NCBI GenBank assembly: GCA_023388075.1 | Contig: JAEWGX010000042.1 | Location: 1 to 41,930, forward strand | DNA: 41,930 nucleotides | Source: Pseudomonadota bacterium | GTDB taxonomy: Bacteria; Pseudomonadota; Gammaproteobacteria; Burkholderiales; Burkholderiaceae_E | Direction of reading: 5' to 3' | Shown here: positions 27,443-35,018 of the stretch, one piece after another | Numbering within the stretch: position 1 is the stretch's first letter | How the letters are laid out: every line of letters begins with the position of its first letter | The notes under the pieces: model-generated | What the model was told of the DNA's origin: nothing | Database searches by the model: none | What the model saw: the letters and a program-made list of their open reading frames with translations, nothing else | Translations under genes and position numbers: made by a program

Positions 27443-28024
27443 TCAGAGCCAGTCGGCCGACCAGTCCACCAGGATGCGCCCGGCCTGCGGCGCCACGTCC
27501 AGCACGTGGGCCGCGACGAACGGGATCAGGATGCCGTTGTCCAGCCGCAGGACGCTATGGGCACCATGGTCCTCCAGACCGTCCACCACGCCGAGATCCT
27601 CGCCGGCCGGGTTGGACACCCGGCATCCGATGAGGTCGGTCCAGTAGTACTCGTCCTCGTCGAGGGCGGGAAAGTCGGCACGGTCCACCAGCACTTCTGC
27701 CCCCTTGAGCGCGATGGCCTCTTCGCGGGTGAGCGGGGGATCCAGGGTGGCCACGATGACGGCGCCGTGGCGCCGCGCGCCATCCGCGGTGATGTCGGCC
27801 GGAAGGGGAAGCGGCGAGCGCGAAACCGTGCCTCGCGCGGGACGGTCGAGCCGCCAGCGGCGCGCGTGCTCCAGGACGGACGATTCCGGCCCGGCGTAGG
27901 GCTCTACCTTGACTGCGCCGCGGACACCGAAGGCGCCGCGTACCACGCCGACCGCCACCCAGCGCGCCGCGCCGGATGACGCCCCGTCGACCCGCGCCTC
28001 GGTGGTCACCGGGCTGCGGCGCAT
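27443..28024 (-). CDS. rimM: Ribosome maturation factor RimM
   Basis: Assists 30S head assembly by binding S19 near the 16S helix 33 region. About 193 residues. N-terminal beta-barrel from VAVGVVRGAFGVRGAVKVEPY, and a C-terminal PRC barrel with EYYWTDLIGCRVSN, GVVDGLEDHGAHSVL and ILIPFVAAHVLDVAP. ATG at 28022-28024 lies 7 bp after the rpsP stop; a GTG five codons later (28007-28009) is an alternative. No Shine-Dalgarno is visible, so translation is probably coupled to rpsP. The frame is open upstream through rpsP but that is not coding. Confidence 0.95.
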   Translation of the reverse strand: MRRSPVTTEARVDGASSGAARWVAVGVVRGAFGVRGAVKVEPYAGPESSVLEHARRWRLDRPARGTVSRSPLPLPADITADGARRHGAVIVATLDPPLTREEAIALKGAEVLVDRADFPALDEDEYYWTDLIGCRVSNPAGEDLGVVDGLEDHGAHSVLRLDNGILIPFVAAHVLDVAPQAGRILVDWSADWL

Positions 28025-28031
28025 GGAGATG

Positions 28032-28310
28032 CTAGGAGGCTGGCGCCTCGGCTGCCGCTTGCGGTGCGGTCGCGACCTGACGCAGGAGGCGGCTGACGGT
28101 GGGCGAGAGCTGGGCGCCCTGGCCCTTCCAGTGCTCGATGCGGGCGAGATCGATCCGCAGCGATTCCTTCTCTTTCGCCGACGCCTGGGGGTTGTAGAAA
28201 CCCAGCCGCTCGATGAAGCTGCCGTCGCGGCGATTGCGCTTGTCCGTGACGACGATGTTGTAGAAGGCGCGCTTCTTGGCTCCGCCGCGTGAGAGGCGAA
28301 CAACGACCAT
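28032..28310 (-). CDS. rpsP: 30S ribosomal protein S16
   Basis: 92 residues starting MVVVRLSRGGAKKRAFYNIV, the full S16 family sequence, with an Ala-rich tail. The upstream in-frame start at 28418 would add 36 residues from the promoter region and is rejected. The ATG at 28308-28310 has GGAG six bases upstream. First gene of the rpsP-rimM-trmD-rplS operon. Confidence 0.97.
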   Translation of the reverse strand: MVVVRLSRGGAKKRAFYNIVVTDKRNRRDGSFIERLGFYNPQASAKEKESLRIDLARIEHWKGQGAQLSPTVSRLLRQVATAPQAAAEAPAS

Positions 28311-28364
28311 GGAGATCTCCGAATTGAGGGGCGGCCACGCGGCCTGTGTCTTGGGAAACCCTTG

Positions 28365-28393
28365 ATTATAGACCGGGATCGGCGTGTCCCCAA
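28365..28393 (-). promoter_or_regulatory. Sigma70 promoter of the rpsP operon
   Basis: On the minus strand TTGGGG (28388-28393), a 17-bp spacer and a perfect TATAAT (28365-28370). Initiation near 28358 gives a leader of about 48 nt before rpsP. Confidence 0.75.
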
Positions 28394-28444
28394 CTTCTCC
28401 AGCGCTTGGCTTGGCCAAGGATCGGCAGCGGCGCCCGCGCCGTC

Positions 28445-28471
28445 AAAAAAAGACGGCCCCCGAAGGGGCCG
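28445..28471 (-). terminator. Intrinsic terminator of the DUF4124-like gene
   Basis: On the minus strand CGGCCCC-TTCG-GGGGCCG (28454-28471) forms a 7-bp GC stem closed by a UUCG tetraloop, followed by GTC and then seven T (28445-28451). It lies about 120 bp downstream of the gene ending at 28593 and shields the rpsP promoter from read-through. This is the clearest intrinsic terminator in the window. Confidence 0.85.
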
Positions 28472-28592
28472 GTTCGTCCAGCCAGGATGAAACCCTATCC
28501 GACGACCCGCCGGTCCGCCGCAATCCCGCGGCGCTGCGGTCTCGGCCTTCTGCGTGCCCGGTCGCCGGTTTCCTCGTTGTCCTCGCGCGGGA

Positions 28593-29087
28593 TCAGCGCG
28601 CCGTGCTGAAACCGCTGCCGATGAAACCGCCGTCACGGCCCCGCACCGCCCCCGGCGAGCTGCGGTAGACGCGGGGCACGTGGCGCAGCGGGACGATCGG
28701 CTTCGCCGGATGGCCGCCGCCGACGACATAGGCGGGATACGCCACGTCGTCCTGGTGGTGCATCGCCATCGGCGGGATACCTTGCCCCCTTGCCCGGTCA
28801 CGCTCGGCATCGCGCATGGCCTGGCGGCGGTTGAACGCCTCCGCCTGCTGGCGCCAGTAATCCCGTTCGGCATCGGCCGCGCCGGCGGCCGCGGCCAGCA
28901 CGATCGTGTCGGACGCCACGGTCCGTGCGCCGGCAGCCGGTTTGTCGGACAGGACGACGCTCCCGTCCGGCATGGTCGACCGGAAGATCTTGACCGTCTC
29001 CGCCGCCCCGGCCGGCGCCGCGACCAGGATGAGCGCCGCCGCCATGCCGGCGAAGCCGGCCGCCCACATACATCTCTTCGACTTCAT
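28593..29087 (-). CDS. Secreted DUF4124-like protein, function unknown
   Basis: 164 residues. A Sec signal peptide is clear (MKSKRCMWAAGFAGMAAALI then LVAAPAGA-AE, cleavage near residue 29). The mature part starts ETVKIFRSTMPDGSVVLSDKP, resembling the short beta-rich DUF4124 domain found in many proteobacterial periplasmic proteins. A charged helical stretch (about 75-100, rich in Arg, Glu and Gln) and a Gly/Pro/Arg tail follow. No catalytic motif seen. The upstream gap to the radical SAM gene (29088-29379, 292 bp) has nothing I can name. It is probably a single-gene transcript because its own terminator follows. Confidence 0.75.
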   Translation of the reverse strand: MKSKRCMWAAGFAGMAAALILVAAPAGAAETVKIFRSTMPDGSVVLSDKPAAGARTVASDTIVLAAAAGAADAERDYWRQQAEAFNRRQAMRDAERDRARGQGIPPMAMHHQDDVAYPAYVVGGGHPAKPIVPLRHVPRVYRSSPGAVRGRDGGFIGSGFSTAR

Positions 29088-29379
29088 TCGATCCCACCTC
29101 GCTGTTGCCGGGCCCGGCGTGTCGCCGTTCCGCTTCGTCGATTGTTGGAGAAGCGCATCGACCGTTCAACCGGCCCCGTAGACCGCCCGTCCAGGCGTCG
29201 GGCCGTCGTACACCACGGAGTTCATTTGATTTCTCGGAATCCTCCGACAACTGCTTGATCTGTCGCCACATAGCGCCATGGAATCGGCCCTAAACTGGCG
29301 CGGATTACCCCTCATGACGATGCGACTGCGCGCCCGATCTCGAGCGTCGAGTGGGTGCCAACCACCGTCCCCACCGGGG

Positions 29380-30597
29380 TCAGATCAGGGCCAGTTGCGA
29401 GCCAGCCTGTTCGGCGATGAAACCGGGCCGTCGGAAGAGGTCGGTACGAAGCCCCGGACGGACCTGGTTCAACCCGAGCTTGCGCACGGTGTTGGCGAAT
29501 CGCATCCGGATCAGCTGGGCGAAGGCACCCTCGCCCTTCATCCGCGAGAAGAAGCGGGGGTCGTTCGCCCGGCCGCCACGCATGTCTTCGATCCGGTGCA
29601 TCACCCGGGTGGCGCGATCCGGAAAATGGGCCTGCAGCCACTGCCGGAAGAGCGGATCCACCTCCAGCGGCAGGCGCAGGACGGTATAGAACGCACTGCT
29701 CGCTCCCGCCTCCTTCGCGGCGGCGAGCAGCGTTTCGATCTCGTGGTCGTTGACGAACGGAATCACCGGCCCGAGCGAGACGCCCACCTCGATGCCGGCC
29801 GACGCCAGCCGCCTCACGGACTCCAGCCGGCGCCAGGGCGCGCTGGCCCGGGGCTCCAGCTTTCGGGCGAGCACCGCATCCAGCGTCGTGATGGTGACGA
29901 ACACCCCGGCGAGGCGGTCCTGGGCCAGCGCGGAGAGAAGGTCCAGATCCCGCTCGACCAGGCTCGCCTTGGTGATCAGGGTGACCGGCTGCCGGTATTC
30001 GCTTGCCACACGCAGCAGCGCCCGGGTGATGCCGAAGCGTCGCTCGATCGGCTGGTACGGGTCCGTGACCGCGCCGATGTTGATCGGCTCGCAGCGGTAG
30101 CCCGGCCGTGCAAGCTCCTGGGCGAACAGTTCCGCCGCGTTGGTCTTGGCGAAGAGGCGGGTCTCGAAGTCCAGCCCGGGCGAGAGGCCGACGTAGCCGT
30201 GGTTCGGACGCGCGTAACAATAGATGCAACCGTGCTCGCAACCCCGGTACGGGTTGATGGAGAGATCGAACGGCACGTCCGGCGACCGGTTTCGGGTAAT
30301 GATTGAGCGGGCCTTCTCAACCAGCACGCGGGTATCCGGCGCGGGCTCCAGCGCCGGGTCCGGATCCGCCCAGCCGTCGTCGACGGCGAAGCGGTCGACC
30401 GATTCGAAGCGACCCGCCAGGTTGGAGACCGCCCCGCGACCCTTGATGGCGACCGCTTCCGTGAGCGGCGCCGCCGGGTCAGCCCACCCCGGCGCCAGTG
30501 GCTCTCCTTGTCCGGGCACGGCCGTACGCCGAGGCGGCGGCGATGGCCGGGGAGTCGAGGAGCGACGCATCGGCGTGCGGGTGTCAGTCGGCGACAT
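29380..30597 (-). CDS. PA0069-family radical SAM protein, SOS-controlled
   Basis: 405 residues. The radical SAM cluster motif is CEHGCIYC (C120, C124, C127), preceded by a basic/Pro-rich N-terminus and followed by a SAM-binding TIM-barrel with ITKASLV and TITTLD strands. The family is related to spore photoproduct lyase (SplB), but a DNA-lesion substrate is not proven. In Pseudomonas aeruginosa PA0069 is, as I recall, a member of the LexA regulon, and here a consensus LexA box lies one base upstream of the ATG (30595-30597). A role in DNA damage response is therefore well supported by context. The promoter position implies little or no 5' UTR; the downstream Met10 is an alternative start. Confidence 0.9.
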   Translation of the reverse strand: MSPTDTRTPMRRSSTPRPSPPPRRTAVPGQGEPLAPGWADPAAPLTEAVAIKGRGAVSNLAGRFESVDRFAVDDGWADPDPALEPAPDTRVLVEKARSIITRNRSPDVPFDLSINPYRGCEHGCIYCYARPNHGYVGLSPGLDFETRLFAKTNAAELFAQELARPGYRCEPINIGAVTDPYQPIERRFGITRALLRVASEYRQPVTLITKASLVERDLDLLSALAQDRLAGVFVTITTLDAVLARKLEPRASAPWRRLESVRRLASAGIEVGVSLGPVIPFVNDHEIETLLAAAKEAGASSAFYTVLRLPLEVDPLFRQWLQAHFPDRATRVMHRIEDMRGGRANDPRFFSRMKGEGAFAQLIRMRFANTVRKLGLNQVRPGLRTDLFRRPGFIAEQAGSQLALI

Positions 30598-30598
30598 A

Positions 30599-30614
30599 CT
30601 GTAGATTTATACAG
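30599..30614. promoter_or_regulatory. LexA (SOS) box
   Basis: CTGTAGATTTATACAG matches CTGT-N8-ACAG exactly, the LexA consensus of Beta- and Gammaproteobacteria. It covers the -10 of the radical SAM gene (minus), so LexA bound here would block initiation. It is also only 10 bp from a TTGACG (30624-30629) pointing toward the divergent VOC gene, but that gene lacks a good -10. Confidence 0.88.
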
Positions 30615-30634
30615 CAGAGCGGCTTGACGCGCAA
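30606..30634 (-). promoter_or_regulatory. Sigma70 promoter of the radical SAM gene
   Basis: On the minus strand TTGCGC (30629-30634), 17-bp spacer, TATAAA (30606-30611). Initiation is expected near 30598-30600, so the mRNA would start within about 0-3 nt of the ATG at 30597. The -10 is embedded in the LexA box. Confidence 0.7.
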
Positions 30635-30711
30635 CTGGTCGCGCAACCATCTTAGACTTCGGAATGGCCCGCGCATGCGTCGTTGCCATTCGCCTTGCAA
30701 GAGTGAACACC

Positions 30712-31278
30712 ATGTCCCGACCCGGCTTCCGCTTCAGTCACTTCGGCATGTTCGTCAGCGACATCGCGCGGATGGAGGGCTTCTACACCCGCCTGCTCGA
30801 ATTCACGGTGACGGACCGGGGCCAGTTGCCCGGCCCAAAAGGCCCGATGGACCTGGTCTTCCTCAGCCGGGAGCCGGACGAGCATCATCAGCTCGTGCTG
30901 GTGACCGGTCGACCGAAGGAGCTGCCCTTCAATCCGATCAACCAGATCTCGTTCAAGACCGACCGCCTTGAAGACCTCTGCGCGATGTACCGGACCCTGG
31001 TCGCGGAAGGTCTGCCCGGAATCGCACCGGTCACGCACGGCAACGCCGTATCCGTTTACCTGCCCGATCCGGAAGGCAACCGGCTGGAGCTCTACCATGA
31101 CCTGCCCTGGTACGTTTCCCAGCCGGTCCGGGTGCCGATCGATCTCGACGACGAAGCCACGCTGATGCAGCGGCTCGAGGCGCATGCCCGGACGCTGCCC
31201 GGATTCAAGCCGCGTGAGGCGTGGCGTGCCGAGATGGCACGCCGCATGGGCATGGCGCAGGAAGAAGCCGGGCAGTGA
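30712..31278 (+). CDS. VOC (glyoxalase/dioxygenase-like) superfamily protein
   Basis: 188 residues with one VOC module pair: FRFSHFGMFVSDIARMEGFY at the N-terminus and VYLPDPEGNRLELYHDLPWY in the second half, giving the His and Glu typically used as metal ligands. A C-terminal tail follows (PLP-free, Arg/Glu-rich, with LPGFKPREAWRAEMARRMG). Substrate cannot be assigned; glyoxalase, dioxygenase and resistance roles all occur in the family. ATG 30712 is preferred over 30664, which would add 16 unconserved residues; the weak purine stretch AAGAGTG precedes it. Convergent with the acyl-CoA dehydrogenase gene. Confidence 0.85.
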   Translation: MSRPGFRFSHFGMFVSDIARMEGFYTRLLEFTVTDRGQLPGPKGPMDLVFLSREPDEHHQLVLVTGRPKELPFNPINQISFKTDRLEDLCAMYRTLVAEGLPGIAPVTHGNAVSVYLPDPEGNRLELYHDLPWYVSQPVRVPIDLDDEATLMQRLEAHARTLPGFKPREAWRAEMARRMGMAQEEAGQ

Positions 31279-31315
31279 CCGGCGCCGAGCCGGCAGGACG
31301 TCGCCGGCCGAAACG

Positions 31316-33121
31316 CTAGAACTGGGCGGCGTCCAGCGCCAGGACGCCGGCGGCGCCGTCCACTATCGCATCGCGGTAGCTGCCGGCACGCGCCAGGATG
31401 TGGTCCGCGTGGAATCGAGCGGTCGCGATCTTCGCCCGGAAAAAGTCCGGATCGGGGTCGCCCTCGCCCAGCTTGCGCTCGGCCACCAGCGCAGCGCGGC
31501 CCATCTGCCAGCCGGTGAGGACGGTGCCGGCCAGCATCAGGTAGGGCACGCTGCCGGCATACGCGGCACGGGGATCCGACTTCGCATGCGCAACGATGTA
31601 GTCCACCGCGTCGACCAGCGCGTCCAGGCCGAGGGCGAGGCGCTGCCCGATCTTGTTGCAGTCCGGATCGGCGGAGGCGAGCAGCTCGGCCTGCGTCTTG
31701 CGGGCCATCTCGACCACGGCCATCGCGGTCTTGCCTGCGTCGCGCACGGTCTTGCGCCCGACGAAGTCGTTCGCCTGGATGGCGGTGGTGCCTTCGTAGA
31801 TGGTGAGGATGCGCACGTCGCGGTAGTGCTGCGCCGCTCCCGTCTCCTCGATGAAGCCCATGCCGCCGTGCACCTGGACGCCCAGCGAGGCGACCTCGAT
31901 GCTCATCTCGGTGGCGAAGCCCTTCACCACCGGCACCAGGAATTCCTGGAATGCCTTGTTCTGCGCCGCGGTTCCGGCGTCGGTGGCGGCATGGGCGGCA
32001 TCGGCTGCCGCCGCCACCACGTAACCCAGGGCACGACATCCCTCCGTGCATGCCCGCATCATCATCAGCATGCGCCGCACGTCGGGATGCTCGACGATCG
32101 GCACCGGGCCGCTCGATCCCTGGACGGCCCGGCTCTGCACCCGCTCACGCGCATAGGCGACCGCCTGCTGGTAGGCGCGTTCCGCCACCGAGACGCCCTG
32201 CATCCCGACGGCGAAGCGGGCGGCGTTCATCATGATGAACATGTACTCGAGCCCGCGGTTCTCCTCGCCGATCAGTTGGCCGATGGCCCCGGCGCCCACC
32301 TCGCCCTTGTCGTCGCCATAGACCAGAACCGCGGTGGGGCTCGCCTTGATGCCCAGCTTGTGCTCGATGGAGGCGCAGAAGACGTCGTTGCGCTTGCCCG
32401 GCGTGCCGTCCTCGTTCACCAGGAACTTGGGCACCAGGAAGAGAGAGATCCCCTTCACGCCCTCCGGTGCGCCGGGCACGCGCGCGAGCACCAGATGGAC
32501 GATGTTCTCGGCCATGTCGTGCTCGCCGAAGGTGATGAAGATCTTCTGGCCGAAGAGACGGTAGGTGCCGTCGGCCTGCGGCTCGGCGCGCGTTCGCACC
32601 AGCGACAGGTCCGACCCGGCCTGCGACTCGGTGAGGTTCATCGTGCCGGTCCAGCGGCCCTCGATCATGCGCGGGATGAACTGCTGCTGCTGCGCGTCGG
32701 TCCCGGCGGTGACCAGCGCCTCGATCGCGCCGTCCGTGAGCAGCGGGCACAGCGCGAAGGAGAGGTTGGCGCTGTTGAGCATCTCGTTGCACGCGGTGCC
32801 CACCAGCTTGGGAAGGCCCTGCCCGCCGAACCGCGCCGGGTGCTGCACACCCTGCCAGCCGGACTCGGCGAAGAGGCGGAACGCCTCGCGAAAGCCCGGC
32901 GAGGTGCTGACGACGCCGTCCGCGACAGTGGACGGCTGCTCGTCACCGACGCGGTTGAGCGGCGCGACCACCTCGGCATTGAACTTCGCGGCCTCCTCCA
33001 GCACCGCCTGGACCGTGTCCTCGTTGGCTTCCTCGAAGCCCGGCAGGCGCCGCACCTCCTCCAGCCCGGCGAGCTCGCGGATGACGAACATCATGTCCTT
33101 GAGGGGTGCCGCGTAGGTCAT
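31316..33121 (-). CDS. Acyl-CoA dehydrogenase with C-terminal extension (DmdC-like subfamily)
   Basis: FAD enzyme introducing the alpha-beta double bond in acyl-CoA and passing electrons to ETF. 601 residues against about 380 for simple ACADs. N-terminal helical domain, MNLTESQAGSDLSLVRTRA and KIFITFGEHDM in the FAD/substrate domain, and IYEGTTAIQANDFVGRK with the likely catalytic Glu. An extra C-terminal helical domain of about 130 residues follows. This long subfamily includes 3-methylmercaptopropionyl-CoA dehydrogenase (DmdC) but many members act on ordinary acyl-CoAs, so the substrate is open. Last gene of the crotonase-etfB-etfA-ACAD operon, directly beside its electron acceptor. Confidence 0.92.
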   Translation of the reverse strand: MTYAAPLKDMMFVIRELAGLEEVRRLPGFEEANEDTVQAVLEEAAKFNAEVVAPLNRVGDEQPSTVADGVVSTSPGFREAFRLFAESGWQGVQHPARFGGQGLPKLVGTACNEMLNSANLSFALCPLLTDGAIEALVTAGTDAQQQQFIPRMIEGRWTGTMNLTESQAGSDLSLVRTRAEPQADGTYRLFGQKIFITFGEHDMAENIVHLVLARVPGAPEGVKGISLFLVPKFLVNEDGTPGKRNDVFCASIEHKLGIKASPTAVLVYGDDKGEVGAGAIGQLIGEENRGLEYMFIMMNAARFAVGMQGVSVAERAYQQAVAYARERVQSRAVQGSSGPVPIVEHPDVRRMLMMMRACTEGCRALGYVVAAAADAAHAATDAGTAAQNKAFQEFLVPVVKGFATEMSIEVASLGVQVHGGMGFIEETGAAQHYRDVRILTIYEGTTAIQANDFVGRKTVRDAGKTAMAVVEMARKTQAELLASADPDCNKIGQRLALGLDALVDAVDYIVAHAKSDPRAAYAGSVPYLMLAGTVLTGWQMGRAALVAERKLGEGDPDPDFFRAKIATARFHADHILARAGSYRDAIVDGAAGVLALDAAQF

Positions 33122-33188
33122 GTCATTGGCTCCGCGTGGAAGGCGCCGCAGGCGCGCTGGTGATGCTGTTGCGGGTCGGGTGGACCGG

Positions 33189-34121
33189 TCAGATGGACTT
33201 CACCATCTCCGGCACGGCGGTGAACAGGTCCGCGACCAGCCCGTAGTCGGCCACGCCGAAGATCGGCGCCTCCTCGTCCTTGTTGATGGCGGCGATCACC
33301 TTGCTGTCCTTCATGCCGGCCAGGTGCTGGATCGCCCCCGAGATGCCGACGGCGACGTAGAGCTGCGGCGCGACGATCTTGCCGGTCTGCCCCACCTGCC
33401 AGTCGTTCGGCGCGTAACCAGCGTCGACCGCCGCGCGCGACGCGCCGAGCGCGGCGCCGAGCTTGTCGGCCAGCGGCTCGAGCACCGACTTGAAGTTCTC
33501 CGCGCTGCCCAGGCCGCGACCGCCGGAGACGATCGTCTTCGCGGCGGTGAGCTCCGGCCGCTCGCTCGCGGCCACTTCGCGACCGACGAAGCGGGACTTG
33601 CCGGAATCCTCCACCGCGGCCACCTTCTCCACCGCCGCGCTGCCTCCTTCGGCGGCCACCGCGTCGAACGCGGTGCTGCGCACGGTGATCACCTTGACCG
33701 CATCGGCCGACTGCACCGTCGCGATCGCATTGCCGGCGTAGATGGGCCGCTGGAAGGTATCGGGCGACTCCACCGAGATGATGTCGGAGACCTGCGCGAC
33801 ATCCAGCTTCGCGGCCACCCGCGGCATCACGTTCTTGCCGTTCGCGGTGGCCGGCGCGAGGATGTGGCCGTAGTCCTTCGCGACCGCGAGGATCTGCGCG
33901 GCCACGTTCTCCGCGAGCTGGTCGCCCAGGTGCGGCGCATCCGCCACCATCACCTTGGCCACGCCGGCCACCTTGGCCGCCGCCTGCGCGGCGCCATCGC
34001 AGCCGCTGCCGATCACCATCACCGTCACGTCGCCACCGAGCGCCGCCGCCGCGGCCACCGCGTTCAGGGTCGCCGGCTTCAGCGTCTCGTTGTCGTGCTC
34101 TGCAATTACAAGTACTGCCAT
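33189..34121 (-). CDS. etfA: Electron transfer flavoprotein subunit alpha
   Basis: FAD-carrying subunit that hands electrons from acyl-CoA dehydrogenases to ETF-ubiquinone oxidoreductase. 310 residues, with the N-terminal AVLVIAEHDNETLKPATLNA and the C-terminal FAD-binding region TIVSGGRGLGS, NDWQVGQTGKIVAPQLYVAVGISGAIQH and KVIAAINKDEEAPIFGVADYG. The ATG at 34119-34121 has a strong Shine-Dalgarno (AGGAGAAGG, about 8 bases upstream). It follows etfB by 49 bp, a gap that contains a 7-bp hairpin. Confidence 0.96.
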   Translation of the reverse strand: MAVLVIAEHDNETLKPATLNAVAAAAALGGDVTVMVIGSGCDGAAQAAAKVAGVAKVMVADAPHLGDQLAENVAAQILAVAKDYGHILAPATANGKNVMPRVAAKLDVAQVSDIISVESPDTFQRPIYAGNAIATVQSADAVKVITVRSTAFDAVAAEGGSAAVEKVAAVEDSGKSRFVGREVAASERPELTAAKTIVSGGRGLGSAENFKSVLEPLADKLGAALGASRAAVDAGYAPNDWQVGQTGKIVAPQLYVAVGISGAIQHLAGMKDSKVIAAINKDEEAPIFGVADYGLVADLFTAVPEMVKSI

Positions 34122-34151
34122 GGTTTCACCTTCTCCTGTCGCCGTGCACTC

Positions 34152-34170
34152 GAACCTGGTGCACAGGTTC
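34152..34170 (-). repeat. Hairpin between etfB and etfA
   Basis: GAACCTG-N5-CAGGTTC, a perfect 7-bp inverted repeat, abuts the etfB stop codon. No T tract follows. It could protect the upstream mRNA or tune the ratio of the two ETF subunits. Confidence 0.5.
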
Positions 34171-34920
34171 TCAGATGACCTTCGCCTCGTTCTTCAGCTT
34201 CGCGATCAGCGTCGCCACGTCGGGCACCTTGACGCCCGCCTGCCGTCCGGGGGGCTCGGCCACCTTCAGCGTCTTCAGCCGCGGGGCCGGCTCGACGCCG
34301 AGATCGGCCGGCGTGAACTTGTCGAGCTGCTTCTTCTTGGCCTTCATGATGTTGGGCAGGGTCACGTAGCGCGGCTCGTTCAGCCGCAGGTCCGTGGTCA
34401 CCACGGCCGGCAGGTCGATCTCGATCGTCTCCAGCCCCCCGTCCACCTCCCGGGTCACCTTGGCCTTGCCGTCGGCAACCTCGAGCTTCGAGGCAAATGT
34501 GGCCTGGGGCGCGTCGAGCAGCGCGGCGAGCATCTGCCCGGTCTGGTTGGCGTCGTCGTCGATCGCCTGCTTGCCGAGGATGACGAGCTCCGCGCCTTCC
34601 TTCGCCTGCACCGCCTGCAGCAGCTTGGCGACCGCGAGCGGCTGGAGCTCGGCATCGGTTTCCACGAGGATGGCCCGGTCGGCGCCGATCGCCATCGCGG
34701 TGCGCAGCGTCTCCTGGCAGGCCACCAGGCCGCAGGACACGGCGACGATCTCCGTGACCACGCCCTTCTCCTTGAGCCGCACGGCTTCCTCCACCGCGAT
34801 CTCGTCGAAGGGGTTCATCGACATCTTGACGTTGGCGGTTTCCACGCCGGTCTGGTCGCTCTTCACTCGGACCTTCACGTTGTAGTCGATGACGCGCTTG
34901 ACGGGTACCAATGCTTTCAT
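34171..34920 (-). CDS. etfB: Electron transfer flavoprotein subunit beta
   Basis: AMP-binding subunit of ETF. 249 residues starting MKALVPVKRVIDYNVKVRVK, with MNPFDEIAVEEAVRLKEKG, the AMP/ETF signature region ILGKQAIDDDANQTGQMLAALL, and the recognition loop region near PRYVTLPNIMKAKKK. ATG at 34918-34920. Its own promoter may overlap the end of the upstream crotonase gene, in addition to read-through. Confidence 0.96.
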   Translation of the reverse strand: MKALVPVKRVIDYNVKVRVKSDQTGVETANVKMSMNPFDEIAVEEAVRLKEKGVVTEIVAVSCGLVACQETLRTAMAIGADRAILVETDAELQPLAVAKLLQAVQAKEGAELVILGKQAIDDDANQTGQMLAALLDAPQATFASKLEVADGKAKVTREVDGGLETIEIDLPAVVTTDLRLNEPRYVTLPNIMKAKKKQLDKFTPADLGVEPAPRLKTLKVAEPPGRQAGVKVPDVATLIAKLKNEAKVI

Positions 34921-34959
34921 GGGCTATCCTGGGTAGACGTGCAGTGAGAGGGCGGGCGA

Positions 34960-34983
34960 CGGGCCACGCCGCCGCGTGGCCCG
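34960..34983 (-). repeat. 10-bp hairpin in the crotonase-etfB gap
   Basis: CGGGCCACGC and GCGTGGCCCG are perfectly complementary around a 4-nt loop. It lies in the likely etfB leader. There is no T run after it on the minus strand, so it is not a standard terminator. Confidence 0.55.
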
Positions 34984-35012
34984 TGTGGAGCGGACCGGCC
35001 GACGTGCGGTCG

Positions 35013-35018
35013 ATTATA
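35013..35018 (-). promoter_or_regulatory. Possible internal -10 for etfBA
   Basis: A perfect TATAAT on the minus strand overlaps the TAA stop of the crotonase gene, about 93 bp before etfB. No matching -35 is seen at 16-18 bp (a TTGCCG lies 21 bp away), so activity is uncertain or activator-dependent. Confidence 0.35.

Noticed and set aside
28798..29271. Minus-strand open frame overlapping the DUF4124-like gene and its upstream gap
   Set aside because: No start signal and no domain; the signal-peptide-bearing frame explains the region better.
30624..30657. Sigma70 promoter for the VOC gene
   Set aside because: TTGACG is good, but the only -10-like hexamers are poor or at wrong spacing (22 bp).
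31279..31315. GC-rich inverted repeat between the VOC gene and the acyl-CoA dehydrogenase gene as a bidirectional terminator
   Set aside because: Stem is short and self-palindromic and has no T tract on either side.
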